Part shown: positions 19,524 through 29,520 of the stretch, in pieces | How the letters are laid out: each line of letters opens with the position of its first letter | How positions within the stretch are numbered: position 1 is the first letter of the stretch | Assembly (NCBI GenBank): GCA_903772945.1 | Contig: CAICTM010001291.1 | Coordinates: 1 to 32,287 of the forward strand | DNA length: 32,287 bases | From: Seminavis robusta | Lineage: Eukaryota; Bacillariophyta; Bacillariophyceae; Naviculales; Naviculaceae | Direction: 5' to 3' | Position numbers and translations under genes: made by a program | Notes under the pieces: generated by a model | What the model was told of the DNA's origin: nothing | The model's input: only the letters and a program-made list of their open reading frames with translations | Databases searched by the model: none

Positions 19524-20737
19524 TTTGCAATTGATAGGTATTGAATAGAAGATTGATAGAAAAGGTAAAAGTAGACTTGAATAAGGTCTGGGGGGTTGAT
19601 CTGGCCTAGGCTTATCAACAATCGCGAAAGTCTTCCTTGTTCGGTTGGGTATGCAACTCTAGCAATCCGGTTGAACAAAAAAGTGAGCCCATCATGGTGA
19701 CATCCCATTTTTCCACCTCCAAAATCAGATGACAGATTCTGCCAGATGGAAAACAACAGGTGACAAGATGAGACTGGGCCACTGATGAGCACTGATTTCA
19801 TGCTCTATACTACCAAATAACACCCAACAAGGCACTTTCTGGGCCTCTCAGAGTGGTCTTGATGCTACCTGGGTGCTTGGTTGTTGTTGTCTGCCTCGGC
19901 GGTGTCCTCTTCGGAGGATGCGGTGCTGTCGTTGCAACTCCGGAAAAAAAGACGCTGCGGGGACGGGTTCCGACCGCTGAAGCCACGTTTAGCCTGAACC
20001 CTAGAACGTCATTTTGAAATAATTGAAATCCTGCGCGGCGAAGACTGGCTGAGTCACTCGTGACTCACCTGGAGAAGCATAAGCACGCACGCCCCTACCG
20101 GTACGAAACTTGACACCGATAAAAATGACAGAGGGCAGGCGACTGTGATACAGTAGGTACTAACTAGTACAGTAACCGAGGGGGTGATAATTAGTGTGGT
20201 TTCAGTGTTTCAGGAACTTGCTTTCTAAAGAGATCTGTGCTGCTTTCGACGATATGTTGCTCCTCATTCCGCTCCCGAAGCAACGAGATTGGAGTTCAGA
20301 AGCAGCTATCCCAGTTCCCAGGTGCATGCGAAACAAGACCATGGCGCAAACAGTCAACCTGAGGAAAATTCTAGTTCTTATTGTTTCGTTCATTGGCTAC
20401 TGGTAAGCAACATCTTTCTTGCTGATTTGATTCGATCATCAGCTGCGCTACCACTATGGCCTCGAGCTCTTTGCCTGCTGCATTAATCCGCACATGAAGC
20501 AGCGTTCCCGTTTTACCCAGATTGATTCCTGAGGCTGCCATCTCTGCTGCATGGCAAGGTCGTTCCAAGACCTGAGGGACGGATAGGCACATGACTGAGT
20601 TTACCAAATTTTCTAGCCAGCCGACCCTTGGTGACATACACGACGATCCTTGGTGGCCGATACGATATCACGTTGTCTGGCTCTGGATGGCGATCACCAA
20701 ATACGACACTTCGTATTGTTGTGTCTGGTTTAACCCG
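19524..20737. other. Intergenic, no gene seen
   Basis: About 1.2 kb upstream of the basic-tailed protein and downstream of the antiporter, with both genes on the minus strand. A single TACCGGTA palindrome is at 20096-20103. Small frames here lack an ATG or any recognisable motif. Confidence 0.5.
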
Positions 20738-23440
20738 CTAGTCATGTGGCTCAAGTTTGCGAACAGAAAATCTGACAAACTCAGGGAATGTCACCCAGCG
20801 TGACTCCGCGTCTCCAGTCACCCACTTCGACAACGCCTCTTCGTAGCCCATCCACTCTGCTAGCGATTTGTCATCAAGGGGTTGATCTCGTTGCCTCATC
20901 AACTCGTCGCGGAGTTCCGCTAGTTTCACCTCTCCATTTTCATTCTTGTCCAGACTAGTGGAGAAGACATCGTAAAGCTCTTTCAACTCTTCGGGAGTTT
21001 TTTCGCATTCAAAAGCAAGATCAGCAAGTTCGAGTTCTGTGAATGGCAATTCACAGTTGTCTTCGTCGCATTTACCGTTGGCCAATAGAGCGTCCTTCAT
21101 CAAAGCTACCGACGTGTCACCGTATCGACTGACAAGAGTTCGCAGTGCCTCTGCTACCTTCTCAGTTTCAACAATCACATCTGTTGCACCCGCCTCCGAC
21201 AGGCGTTTCGCAGATTCAAATCGACCTGTGCGAACGTAAATAGGAACGGTTGGAAAGGCTTCTCGCAGCCTGATGGTCGCCTCCAAACATCTTCCTTCGC
21301 TCTTGTACACGACAGCAAACGCAGATGGCTTCTTCACTCCAGAAGCTCGAATGAGGGATGGAGAGGCACCGTTCCCGTACACTACGCTGGCTCCATTCAA
21401 CACTCCAAGAGAAATACGTTCCGGATGTTGCGAAAAAGCAACGTATGGTACCCCACCGCCAATTCCAGCCTTATTCGCCTCGTCCAGTGCCGCGCAGAGC
21501 TTCTGTCCCACCTGCCCATAGCCACAAACCACAACTGCGTTTGACAGAGATTGAGTTTTTTTGCTTGCCTCGACCGATTTATTGACTTCGATAATGCCAC
21601 CTCTTCGTTTGGCTGTCCATAGCGCCGCGAACTCGTCGAATTGTAGCATCCCATCTCCATTGTCATCGAACCGTGCAATCACAGCTTCAACTTCTTCCTT
21701 GGAAAGCATGGTGTTCGTTCCTGGCTTGGTAAGGACCAATTGCAGCTCGTCAGCGCATATAGCTCCGTTGCCGTCTTCATCAAAGGTTTCAAATGCCTCT
21801 CGAATCATTTCTTCATCGTTAAGGTTGACATCGTAATCTTTGGTCTCCCCATTCACTCCATTGAGTTTGGGAATGCTGGCCTCTCCTTCAAGTTCATCCA
21901 GCTTGTCGCCGACAGCCTGTGCCACCATGCCCAAGATGGGTGTCAGCGACATGGAAATGACAACCGATGCGGTGAGGAGTTTGGCCAAATCAGGAGGGAG
22001 GCCCCCGAGGTCTTCTGCGAGTTTGAAGACCACAAAAGCAAACTCTCCTCCTCCGGCCAGCAAGAGTGCCACTCGTGCTGAATCAGCTCGTGTTAGCCCC
22101 AAAGCAAACTCTCCGGCAGCAAAGATGATGGCTAACTTGATCCCAATAAAGGTAGCAATCCCCGCCAGGAGCGTAGGCCATTGCTCGATACAAGTCATTG
22201 GATCGAGCGACGCACCGGCCGTGACGAAAAAGACACCCAACAGGATTCCCTCAAAGGGTTTAATGTCAGCTTCGATTTGAGCCCGATAACCCGACTCTGC
22301 CAAGATGACGCCTGCCGCAAATGCGCCCGTTGTGGACGACAAACCCAAATCATCGGCAATGACACCCATCCCCACTGCCACCAAAAGGGATGCCGCCACA
22401 AAAGTTTGTGAAGAGCCATAGCTAGCCACTACCTGAAAGATTTGTCGCAAAATGACCGACGCCAATACCAAAACGGACCCAAAACCAATTGTTGCTTTGG
22501 CTGCCAAGATTCCGACTGCGGTTGGATCTTGAATACTGCCCCCATTACTTTCGTATTCGGCAATCAAGGGCAATGCCACCAGCAACGGTGCCACTGCTAA
22601 ATCCTGCAACAACAAGATACTCAGAGCAGCAATGCCATCGGCACGTTTTTCCCATCCTTTTTCCTTCAAAATTGGCAATACAAAGGCACTGGAAGACAAG
22701 GCTCCTGCTGCCGCAATGCTAAAGGCAATGACTGGTTTTTCCAATAACTGGAGTGTTTGGGAATCAATAGGTACCTTCAAGTCTTGGACAATCGGTAGCA
22801 AATAGGGTCCTCCAAAAAAGAATAGAAAGAATATGCCTCCCACACTGAGCAGCAATTGTGCAATACCCAGGGAAAAGAATCCTCCCAGCGCCTTTAATCG
22901 TTCTGGACTCAATTGGAGACCTTCCACAAACAAGAGGAATAAAATACCAAAATCACCAATTTCAGAATTGACTTCGGTACCACTCAAAAACAAGGAGAGA
23001 CCATACGGTCCAGCCACGAAACCCAATACCAGGTAGAGCAGCACCGGTGTCACTCCCATAATTTTGGCCAGGGGATCCACCAACACGGCAACGGCCAGAA
23101 AGAGCAACAAATCGTGGCCGAGAAACTCGAGTGACTCCATTTCCATTTCCTTTGGAATTTCCACATGCTCGGATTCCGTCATCATATTTTGAATTTCGTT
23201 GGAAACACTGTTCATGAGGGAACCATGATCGCCGCTCATGGGAGCCGCAATGGCATCTGCCAGATGAGTGGTAGTGTCCCACAAGGAGTGTATTATTGCA
23301 GGTGAAAAGTCGGACAGTGGAGATAACTGAAGCGACGTCGGTGGCAGACGTCCCAGCGGCATTGGCATTTGGGGTATCCGATGATAATTCGAGACTGCAT
23401 TTGGGTAGCTTACAAAAGCGGTAGGGGAATGAAAGCCCAT
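20738..23440 (-). CDS. KEA3-like K+/H+ antiporter (CPA2) with EF-hands and RCK/TrkA-N domain, 900 aa
   Basis: I start at ATG 23440 (MGFHSPTAF); the frame upstream only offers a GTG. Residues about 100-510 are a CPA2 antiporter with around a dozen membrane segments, including LLLFLAVAVLVDPLAKIMGV, ALSSSAFVLPILKEKG and the LLLQDLAVAPLL signature. A soluble part follows. It has an EF-hand pair (loops DEDGNGAICADE at 554-565 and DDNGDGMLQFDE at 592-603), an RCK nucleotide-binding domain starting VVVCGYGQVGQ (about 634-760), and a further canonical EF loop, DKNENGEVKLAE (831-842), with a weaker one at about 880. Plant and diatom KEA3 sit in thylakoids and exchange K+ for H+ to tune proton motive force, and EF-hands are known in the diatom protein. 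No clean plastid signal peptide is visible, so an upstream exon may be missing. Confidence 0.9.
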   Translation of the reverse strand: MGFHSPTAFVSYPNAVSNYHRIPQMPMPLGRLPPTSLQLSPLSDFSPAIIHSLWDTTTHLADAIAAPMSGDHGSLMNSVSNEIQNMMTESEHVEIPKEMEMESLEFLGHDLLLFLAVAVLVDPLAKIMGVTPVLLYLVLGFVAGPYGLSLFLSGTEVNSEIGDFGILFLLFVEGLQLSPERLKALGGFFSLGIAQLLLSVGGIFFLFFFGGPYLLPIVQDLKVPIDSQTLQLLEKPVIAFSIAAAGALSSSAFVLPILKEKGWEKRADGIAALSILLLQDLAVAPLLVALPLIAEYESNGGSIQDPTAVGILAAKATIGFGSVLVLASVILRQIFQVVASYGSSQTFVAASLLVAVGMGVIADDLGLSSTTGAFAAGVILAESGYRAQIEADIKPFEGILLGVFFVTAGASLDPMTCIEQWPTLLAGIATFIGIKLAIIFAAGEFALGLTRADSARVALLLAGGGEFAFVVFKLAEDLGGLPPDLAKLLTASVVISMSLTPILGMVAQAVGDKLDELEGEASIPKLNGVNGETKDYDVNLNDEEMIREAFETFDEDGNGAICADELQLVLTKPGTNTMLSKEEVEAVIARFDDNGDGMLQFDEFAALWTAKRRGGIIEVNKSVEASKKTQSLSNAVVVCGYGQVGQKLCAALDEANKAGIGGGVPYVAFSQHPERISLGVLNGASVVYGNGASPSLIRASGVKKPSAFAVVYKSEGRCLEATIRLREAFPTVPIYVRTGRFESAKRLSEAGATDVIVETEKVAEALRTLVSRYGDTSVALMKDALLANGKCDEDNCELPFTELELADLAFECEKTPEELKELYDVFSTSLDKNENGEVKLAELRDELMRQRDQPLDDKSLAEWMGYEEALSKWVTGDAESRWVTFPEFVRFSVRKLEPHD

Positions 23441-24436
23441 GGTGGAACAGATAGATAACCTCTTCAGAGTCTTCCTCACACAGCTTCCTTCAATGAATGT
23501 CCTTCTCCTCTACAGCAACAACACGAAGTATGGTCGGCGGCGACATCTTGGCATTTTCTCGGTCATGTCCCCAAAGACAAAAGCAGCAGGTCGAGGCCTC
23601 TTTTTGGGGAGGCATTGCGTACGTGTTGTTCTGCTAAAGCACCACTGATATTTCGTCTCCCGGAGACGATTTGCTTTTAGGGGTAAGGGTACTTTTGGGG
23701 AGTGGAGGTTTGAATTATACCCCGCGTGCATTACTTAGAGGCCTCTGTAGAAGTCTACGTATTCGACTAGTATTGTATGACGGGATACAGTCAACGCATG
23801 TACATGCACATGAAAGTCGCCTTGCGTTCTTCACATGTTTTGCATGAATGACGAGGGAGCAGTTTCGAGGCTCGGGGCGAAGCTGAAAGGGATGAGCGCG
23901 CGGAGCGCGCGAATACTGTTTCAATAAAGGGAGTTAGGTGTTGGAATAAAAGATTTATGGAAAGGAGACGACCAGGGGGCATATGAATCCTTTCTGTCTG
24001 ACACTCCAGGTTTCTTTGGATTCTCATGTTTGTAATTGGAGTGTTGTCGTCATCAGACGGAAGCCGAAAGAAAAAGATACATGTCCACGTCACACATTTG
24101 TTGGCTGCTTCTGGAAGAAGGAACGCTCGCGGTCTCTGGGACAAGATCTCATCAACCTGGACTCGACTCACTGGACTTATGGAGAGGTTGGAACGAAGTA
24201 TCATCCACCCCCTGAAATCGAAATGTGGAAACGCGTAGATCTACCGCTACAGTCGACCACAGGACGAGGTGGTTAAAGTACACGCTGGCACCTTACTAAA
24301 AATAGCTTCGATTGTATTTTAAAATATCTATAAGGATTACTGACACGATATAGGACAGTCAAAAGAGTCGAAGGCAACCAGATATCGCAGCCAAAAACTC
24401 CACTTGGACCTGTATGGAATTTCAATCACAACACAT
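23441..24436. other. Intergenic, no gene seen
   Basis: About 1 kb that should contain the 5' region of the antiporter. It has a GC palindrome gcgcgcggagcgcgcg near 23897-23912. Frames on the plus strand at 23983-24276 have no recognised motif. A missing first exon of the antiporter could lie here, but I cannot place splice sites with confidence. Confidence 0.45.
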
Positions 24437-25894
24437 TCATTCCGAGCACAAGCTTGGATTCAAAGAAAGAAAGTGGAAAAGACCGTCCACATTGTCACTA
24501 GCTGCCGCCAAGGCGTTGACCCACTCCAGCGGGGAGACTTTGCCCGACTCCGTCACGAGGCGTTTACGACCCCATTTGTTCAACGAGACAAAGAGTTGCA
24601 TTCGCTTTACCGTCTCGAGCTCGTCGATCGTGTCCTCCCAGCCCTTGAAGCAAAGACTTTGCAATGTCATGTTATCTGCGAGCATGAACACCATGGATTC
24701 CTGGATTTGCTTGCTGAAAAAGCGATGATCACTGCCTTGTGGCGGATTCTGGATTGGTGGTGCTGCAACAAGATACTGGATTTGCGGTTGCTGCCGTGGC
24801 AGTTGCAGATTTTGCCCATGCCGCAGTAGGAGCCTACGCCGCTGTAGCCCACGCAACAATCCCGCAAAGTGTCTGATTGGACGATACTTCAAGGTAAGTC
24901 CCCGAAGGTTTTCATTGGTTCTTAATGCATCAATGACTAACGCCATCGCACCGTCTGCAGAGTCCCGAGCAATCGCACCATCTTCAAAGTCACAAACACG
25001 AATAAAGAGCTCTTCCAAGATGGCGTTAGAAAGGAGGATAGCACACAGGTACGAACAATCGAGTTTCTGTACCGTGACGGACAGAGTCAGGACCTTGATT
25101 GACTTGCTAGTCATGATCGCAGACATGATAGCGGGCAGACAATGCTCTCGATTCAGCAGGGAGTTGAATTCCAAACAAGTCAAGTTCGGCCGACTGCAGA
25201 TTGTGGACAAAATGGATGCCAGCTCTTCAGAATCGGTCTCTTCAGGTCCAGCAACCCAACAAGACACGTCGATGTCAGTCAAGAGGGGTAGCTTGGCAAT
25301 TGCTGAAAGCACAGGGACCATGTTGGTGGCGATCCGTTGTGCAGCTAGCAAATTGCATTCACGAAACTTGATCTGGGTGAGTGTCGAGAGTCCAGCTATT
25401 GCTTCGGCAAAATCGGTGTACCACTGCGTCGTCCCGTCAAAAAGTATGTCGTTGATTACGAGGCTTGAGATCGACTTGGTTCGCTCTAGCAAAATGGTCA
25501 AGTTCTGGAAATCAAGTGCACCGCCACAATAAAACCGACCATCACAAACCAGCTCTTTCAGAGATTGGATTTCCCCGAAGACTCCAACGAAGCGGTCCAC
25601 GGCCGCAGCATCCACTAGTTCTTGAAAGACTTTCATGTCCAGCGACAAGGATTCAATAGACACTCCTTTGGCCGCCTCGATTGCGTCGAGTAGATCGTCA
25701 AAGTTCTGATTGCTGAAGCTTGAATGAGCATCGAAGGAATGAGATTTCTGGTTCTTCAACTGAACGCGGACTCTTTTGGGCCCAGCCGCGGAGTCGGTTC
25801 CATCGTGGTCTAGAAAGAATGTAACTGCCTTCATGAGGCTTTCGCTGTCATGGATCACAAGACAAGTCGTCTCGGGCGCCATTGTTCCGTTCAT
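24437..25894 (-). CDS. Leucine-rich-repeat (RNI-like) protein, 485 aa
   Basis: The first ATG of the open frame is at 25894 (MNGTMAPETTCLV); codons upstream have no ATG. Irregular LRRs follow: ESLSLDMKVFQEL, SLKELVCDGRFY, SISSLVINDILFDG, TLTQIKFRECNLL, LLTDIDVSCW, NLTCLEFNSLL, SIKVLTLSVTVQKL and NLRGLTLKYRP. The segment after the last of these (about residues 350-390) is unusually rich in Arg, Gln and Leu (RGLQRRRLLLRHGQ, QLPRQQPQIQ) and breaks the repeat pattern, which could reflect a shifted frame within otherwise intact LRRs. The frame is regular again from MTLQSLCFKGW onward and ends with the cap VSLNKWGRKRLV ... LSLNPSLCSE, shared in style with the gene at 15006. It probably mediates protein binding; the role is unknown. 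Confidence 0.75.
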   Translation of the reverse strand: MNGTMAPETTCLVIHDSESLMKAVTFFLDHDGTDSAAGPKRVRVQLKNQKSHSFDAHSSFSNQNFDDLLDAIEAAKGVSIESLSLDMKVFQELVDAAAVDRFVGVFGEIQSLKELVCDGRFYCGGALDFQNLTILLERTKSISSLVINDILFDGTTQWYTDFAEAIAGLSTLTQIKFRECNLLAAQRIATNMVPVLSAIAKLPLLTDIDVSCWVAGPEETDSEELASILSTICSRPNLTCLEFNSLLNREHCLPAIMSAIMTSKSIKVLTLSVTVQKLDCSYLCAILLSNAILEELFIRVCDFEDGAIARDSADGAMALVIDALRTNENLRGLTLKYRPIRHFAGLLRGLQRRRLLLRHGQNLQLPRQQPQIQYLVAAPPIQNPPQGSDHRFFSKQIQESMVFMLADNMTLQSLCFKGWEDTIDELETVKRMQLFVSLNKWGRKRLVTESGKVSPLEWVNALAAASDNVDGLFHFLSLNPSLCSE

Positions 25895-26399
25895 CGCCGA
25901 TGTTTGAGCCACAAGTTAAGAGGAGTGATGAAGTATGATCCAAAGTACTACAGAGCTGGAGAGTGCGCTCGATCAAGTGCAAGCTGTTCAAAAGGTGGCA
26001 GCTCGAAAATTATGATCAGCTCGATTTCCTTCGAGGAGGTGATGATACTGGTGGACGTTCACCGTGTCTCGCAGTGGGCATACCCAACGCAGGAGTCCTG
26101 CGCTAGTCAACGCAAGCCATTTCGGTCGACACATTTCAGAGGGACCAACGGAGCAGAGTGGTAGATGTGTACCAAAACGCATTGAACAGCCAAAAAGTGG
26201 TAAGTGGCCAAACAAGGGAGATGACACATTCCACGCTTCGCTGAACTTCCACGATATCTACTACTAGTAGTCAATTGCGATGGTCTTCGCGAACCGGTGG
26301 ATCTTCGCTTCGTACGTACGACTGTACCGTAATGCACCTCTCCTCCTCTCTGGAAGGCAGGCGATTTCAGAGATTGGGTTGATTGAAATAAATGCGTCA
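25895..26399. other. Intergenic upstream of the LRR gene, no feature recognised
   Basis: About 500 bp upstream of the minus-strand LRR gene. No convincing coding frame, RNA or repeat. It should contain that gene's promoter, but no clear element is seen. Confidence 0.4.
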
Positions 26400-26402
26400 C
26401 TC

Positions 26403-26605
26403 CAGCGATTCGCGCTAAGTCGTTCGCGACTCGCGCTATGTCGCACTGAGCGAATTAGAAATACTAGTATTTACGCTAAGAAAAACGATGTAAGTCGCGC
26501 GAGGACGCGGTAATGTCGCGCAATTTGTTCTATTTGCGCAGCGCGACTCGCGGGAAACTCGCGCAACGCGAATAGGAACGAATTTCAGCGATTCGATAGT
26601 TGAAC
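26403..26605. repeat. TCGCG-rich block with palindromic centre
   Basis: The stretch is dense in tcgcg, gcgcg and gcgactcgcg words on both strands, for example gttcgcgactcgcgc, tgtcgcgcaa and gcgcagcgcgactcgcggg. It has a perfect palindrome aaatactagtattt near its centre (about 26460-26473) and a cagcgattcg word near both ends (about 26404 and 26589). It stands out from AT-richer flanks and is probably a small mobile-element remnant. No coding frame is convincing. Confidence 0.5.
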
Positions 26606-26693
26606 TAGGGTTAAGGCCTAATCGGCTGCCTTCCTGGACCGTCTCACGTTTTCCTTTCAGGCTTTAAAACTTGACACGACTGAATCCAGTACA

Positions 26694-26936
26694 ATTAAGG
26701 GCTTGTTTTTAAGGGCTTGTTGAAGGGCTTAATGAAGATTTAAGGGTTTGTTTTAAGGGCTTGTTTATTTATAGGCTTGTTCGCTCCTGATAATGGGTTG
26801 TTCTTTGGGGTGTACATTAAGGCTTAAGCATTTGTTTTTAGAACTTAAGGGCTGGTTGTTAGGGGCTTGTTTTTTAAGGGCTGGTTTAAGGGCTTGTTAA
26901 AGCTTTTAGGGCTTGTTTAAGGGCTTGTTTCCAGTG
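26694..26936. repeat. Minisatellite of degenerate TTTAAGGGCTTG units
   Basis: More than a dozen copies of aagggcttgtt or close variants (aagggtttgtt, aagggctggtt, aggggcttgtt, taggcttgtt) fill the stretch, with variable T-rich spacers. It ends at about 26936 with gggcttgtttccag. Confidence 0.85.
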
Positions 26937-27162
26937 GTGGAAGTCCTGAGTGAAAACCGTCGGACGGTCCTGGACATCCGTGGAAACTCGAGTCGTGCTA
27001 CCGATCGACAGCCGTCTTCTTCGATTCTGGTTCAACAGAACCTCCTTTGTACATGATAGCAAACTCATCAACCATCAACCGACAATTCAAAGACAGAATG
27101 TTCAGGTAGATGCGGGAATTAAATAGAAATCTGACCCAATATTTACCAAACCTACATGTAGA

Positions 27163-27183
27163 CACTCCCAGATTCTGGGAGTG
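27163..27183. repeat. Perfect 21-nt inverted repeat
   Basis: The arms CACTCCCAGA and TCTGGGAGTG are separated by one base. A second, partial copy (tctcccagattttggga) follows at once at 27188-27204. It lies about 100 bp upstream of the NTPase fragment. Confidence 0.75.
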
Positions 27184-27265
27184 GGGTCTCCCAGATTTTG
27201 GGACTCTGAGCGTTAAAGTTACCGAATGGCGTTAAGTTTGCGGCCCGCGCCGACGAACATGAGCT

Positions 27266-27916
27266 GTGAGTTGTGAGAAATGGCGAACCGTACTATTTGT
27301 CGACGAAGCCCAAGTTCTGCTGAATGATGAGAGGGGATTTTTCTTAGGGACCAAAGGGGACAAGCGCTCCAGCTTCTCTGGAATCTTCAAGGGTTTGCTG
27401 GAGACACGAATCTCTGTTGCGAATCCAACTAAATTTCCCTTCCCAATTTTTTCGGGCACAGGAATGTCGATGGAGGGTTTGGAGAACGAAAAGACTTCTG
27501 GGAACAGTGCATTCATTAATTTCTTGCCGCTGACAGGATCTCAAGTGAAGGATTATTTGTCGACTTTTCTGCAACTTGAAAACGTCGATGAGAATGTCCG
27601 AAGACACGTAACAAGCTGGCTTCGAGGCAGGCCACGGTGGGCAGCCATGTTTGTGGAAGAGTATCTCGTTCAAACAGACAAGAGCTACAAAGAACCAACG
27701 AAGGGAGAGTTCACAGGGGACGACGCTGCCTTGATTGAAGCAATTGACTGTTACATCCATGACATGACCTCCAAACTCAGCGATCGTCGGAAGTCATGGC
27801 AATGTGGCAACAGAACTGCGTGTTCTCCGTTCGAGGAGTTTGATGCGGAAAACAAAACCCGAAAACATCGCAAATCACTCAACGAAATTGAAAGGGCAAT
27901 TTACAAATACGCATGA
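27266..27916 (+). pseudogene. Fragment of a P-loop NTPase (STAND/Crinkler-like): Walker B and downstream region only
   Basis: The open frame of about 216 codons has no upstream ATG. It is closed by an in-frame TGA at 27260-27262, so it is the 3' part of a longer gene. It starts just before VLFVDEAQVLL, a Walker B with the DEAQ motif. It continues with IFSGTGMSMEGLEN (a sensor-type strand and turn) and WLRGRPRWAAMFVEEYL, a GRPR-x3-FVE motif I associate with the NTPase module of Crinkler-type proteins in oomycetes, fungi and algae. No Walker A is visible in the 300 bp upstream. The C-terminal part is basic and charged (SDRRKSWQC, KTRKHRKSLNEIER). It is probably a truncated copy of a dispersed multigene family, sitting in repeat-rich DNA. 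The Crinkler link is from pattern memory; general P-loop assignment is safer. Confidence 0.5.
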
Positions 27917-29506
27917 TTCGGGATGAAGCCCGATTTACTCAAGGAGAATGCAAAGATTCTGATCATGACAGGTGCAATACACGGCTCTTAGCCTTATTCG
28001 CGACTCGATCCTAGATAGGGTTTGAGTTCGACTCATGACTGAGTCTTTCGTGAATAGTCATTGAGACAGGGTTCTCATGACCGCTAGTCATACTAGGTCG
28101 ATGGTGAAACATCGCGCTAGATATATAGCTGGCGTGGAGAGATTCCACGCTACTAGATAAATGCTAGACGAATCTTCCACGCGTTCCGTTTTTGGATCGT
28201 GGAGTGAGTAGGATTGCTACCGCAACCTACTCTATCACACTTTACAGTCTCCCGCGGGAGTTCAGATCTACGATCCTTTGATTGTGGATCTCTCTCGTTG
28301 ATTAGTTTTCATAGGGTGTAAAATACTCGTTAGTTTAACAAACTATGGCCACGGAGTGGCTTCTGTGACGCGGGCAATTGGTGGGGAAGCCCCCACCTAG
28401 CTGAGTCGTCATCTACTTATTTGCCCAGTCAACATGACCTCATCCACTGGCCCAACGTGGAGCCAGCACCAAGTAGACAGATGCCCTGGGTAGGGGGTGA
28501 GCACATTGATAGGGAACCTGCAGCGCAAAACCTGGGTTACAGGGGCTTACACAGGATTTTTGTCGTATTGAAACCATTATCACCATAGGGACCGTGAGGA
28601 CCAGTTAGATTGCCAGACCAAAGAGTGCTCGCCAGTAAGTGTGTCTGGGTGATCAGGTCCCAAGCTGTGGCAAGGGCCTTGGCATGCAAGGCAAGATGCC
28701 AGCAGAGCCCGTAGGAGGTGGTACTCCTCAGGCTGGACCAGAGCAGGGTGTAACCCATCCAATGCACAAAAATTGTTAGATAGAGGCCAACAAGCAGGCA
28801 AAAGATGGGGTCAAATGACACACTGGCAGTCTGTGGTTCCCAGAGGGAGGCACAGTGGCTGCTGGAGTGTTGTGGGCTGTTCGAGGGGTGTTGAGTCAAT
28901 AGAAGGAGGATAAGGGGGCACTGGAAGTGGGCTGGTGCCAGGGGCAGGAGGGGAGACCTGTTGGTGTTGGAGTGTGTTGTAGGAGTTGGGATGTAGCATG
29001 GTTGATGGTGTGTTGTAGGATAGAGGCGTGCCTGTGTTCAAGGTGAGAACAAAGGCATCCTCTCTGATAGGGTAGGGTGTGATTCGGAAGGGTGTGATCC
29101 TCAAGATGGCTGCATCTCTAGGAGCTGTTGGCTGATCATGGGGAGTGGTGTTGTGAAGTCTGCGGAGGATGTGGATGTGGTTGGTTGGTGAAGTGTGGGA
29201 GTGGGGGAATGCTGGGAGGACCTTGGGTTTGAGTGGAGTAGTGGTAGACATGGGGAAGTCATGGTGGGTGGTGGGTGGTTGGTGGAGAGTTGTGTATCCT
29301 GGTGTTTGACTGTAGTGTCGTTGCTCAACCAAGCAATGGAGGTTGCTTGTGAGGTGGCGAGATGATTGATGTAGAAGGTGTATTCAAGGGGCAATGCATG
29401 AGGCACTGGTAATCAAGTGTTATATCAAGTTGTTGGGTTGTTGTGTCCACTGGATCAAAGGCTGTGGCCAAGTCTGGTGCAGTATACCACTACCTGCAGG
29501 AGAAGA
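27917..29506. other. Repeat-rich non-coding stretch, no gene assigned
   Basis: At 28132-28150 gcgtgga and tccacgc form a hairpin with a 5-nt loop, and the same arms recur as tccacg ... cgtgga at about 28174-28202. From 28800 to 29440 the plus strand is strongly G/T-rich (runs of ggtgttg and gtgggtgg). The minus strand therefore reads as Pro/Thr/His/Ser-rich frames lacking a usable ATG, and I do not accept these as genes. The stretch may be the left part of a decayed LTR element whose primer-binding site is at 29507. Confidence 0.45.
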
Positions 29507-29520
29507 TGGTATCAGAGCCA
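29507..29520 (+). other. Primer-binding-site-like sequence for initiator-Met tRNA (LTR retrotransposon mark)
   Basis: TGGTATCAGAGCCA matches, over all 14 bases, the complement of the 3' end of plant-type initiator methionine tRNA, the usual primer of Ty1/Copia elements. In such elements it follows the 5' LTR, so an LTR would end close to 29505 and the internal region would run right. No gag or pol frame survives to the right. The call rests on this match and the repeat-rich setting. Confidence 0.45.

Noticed and set aside
28537..29406. Pro/Thr/Ser/His-rich reading frames on the minus strand
   Set aside because: They result from the strong G/T bias of the plus strand. The longest has no ATG at its start, and none has a recognisable domain.
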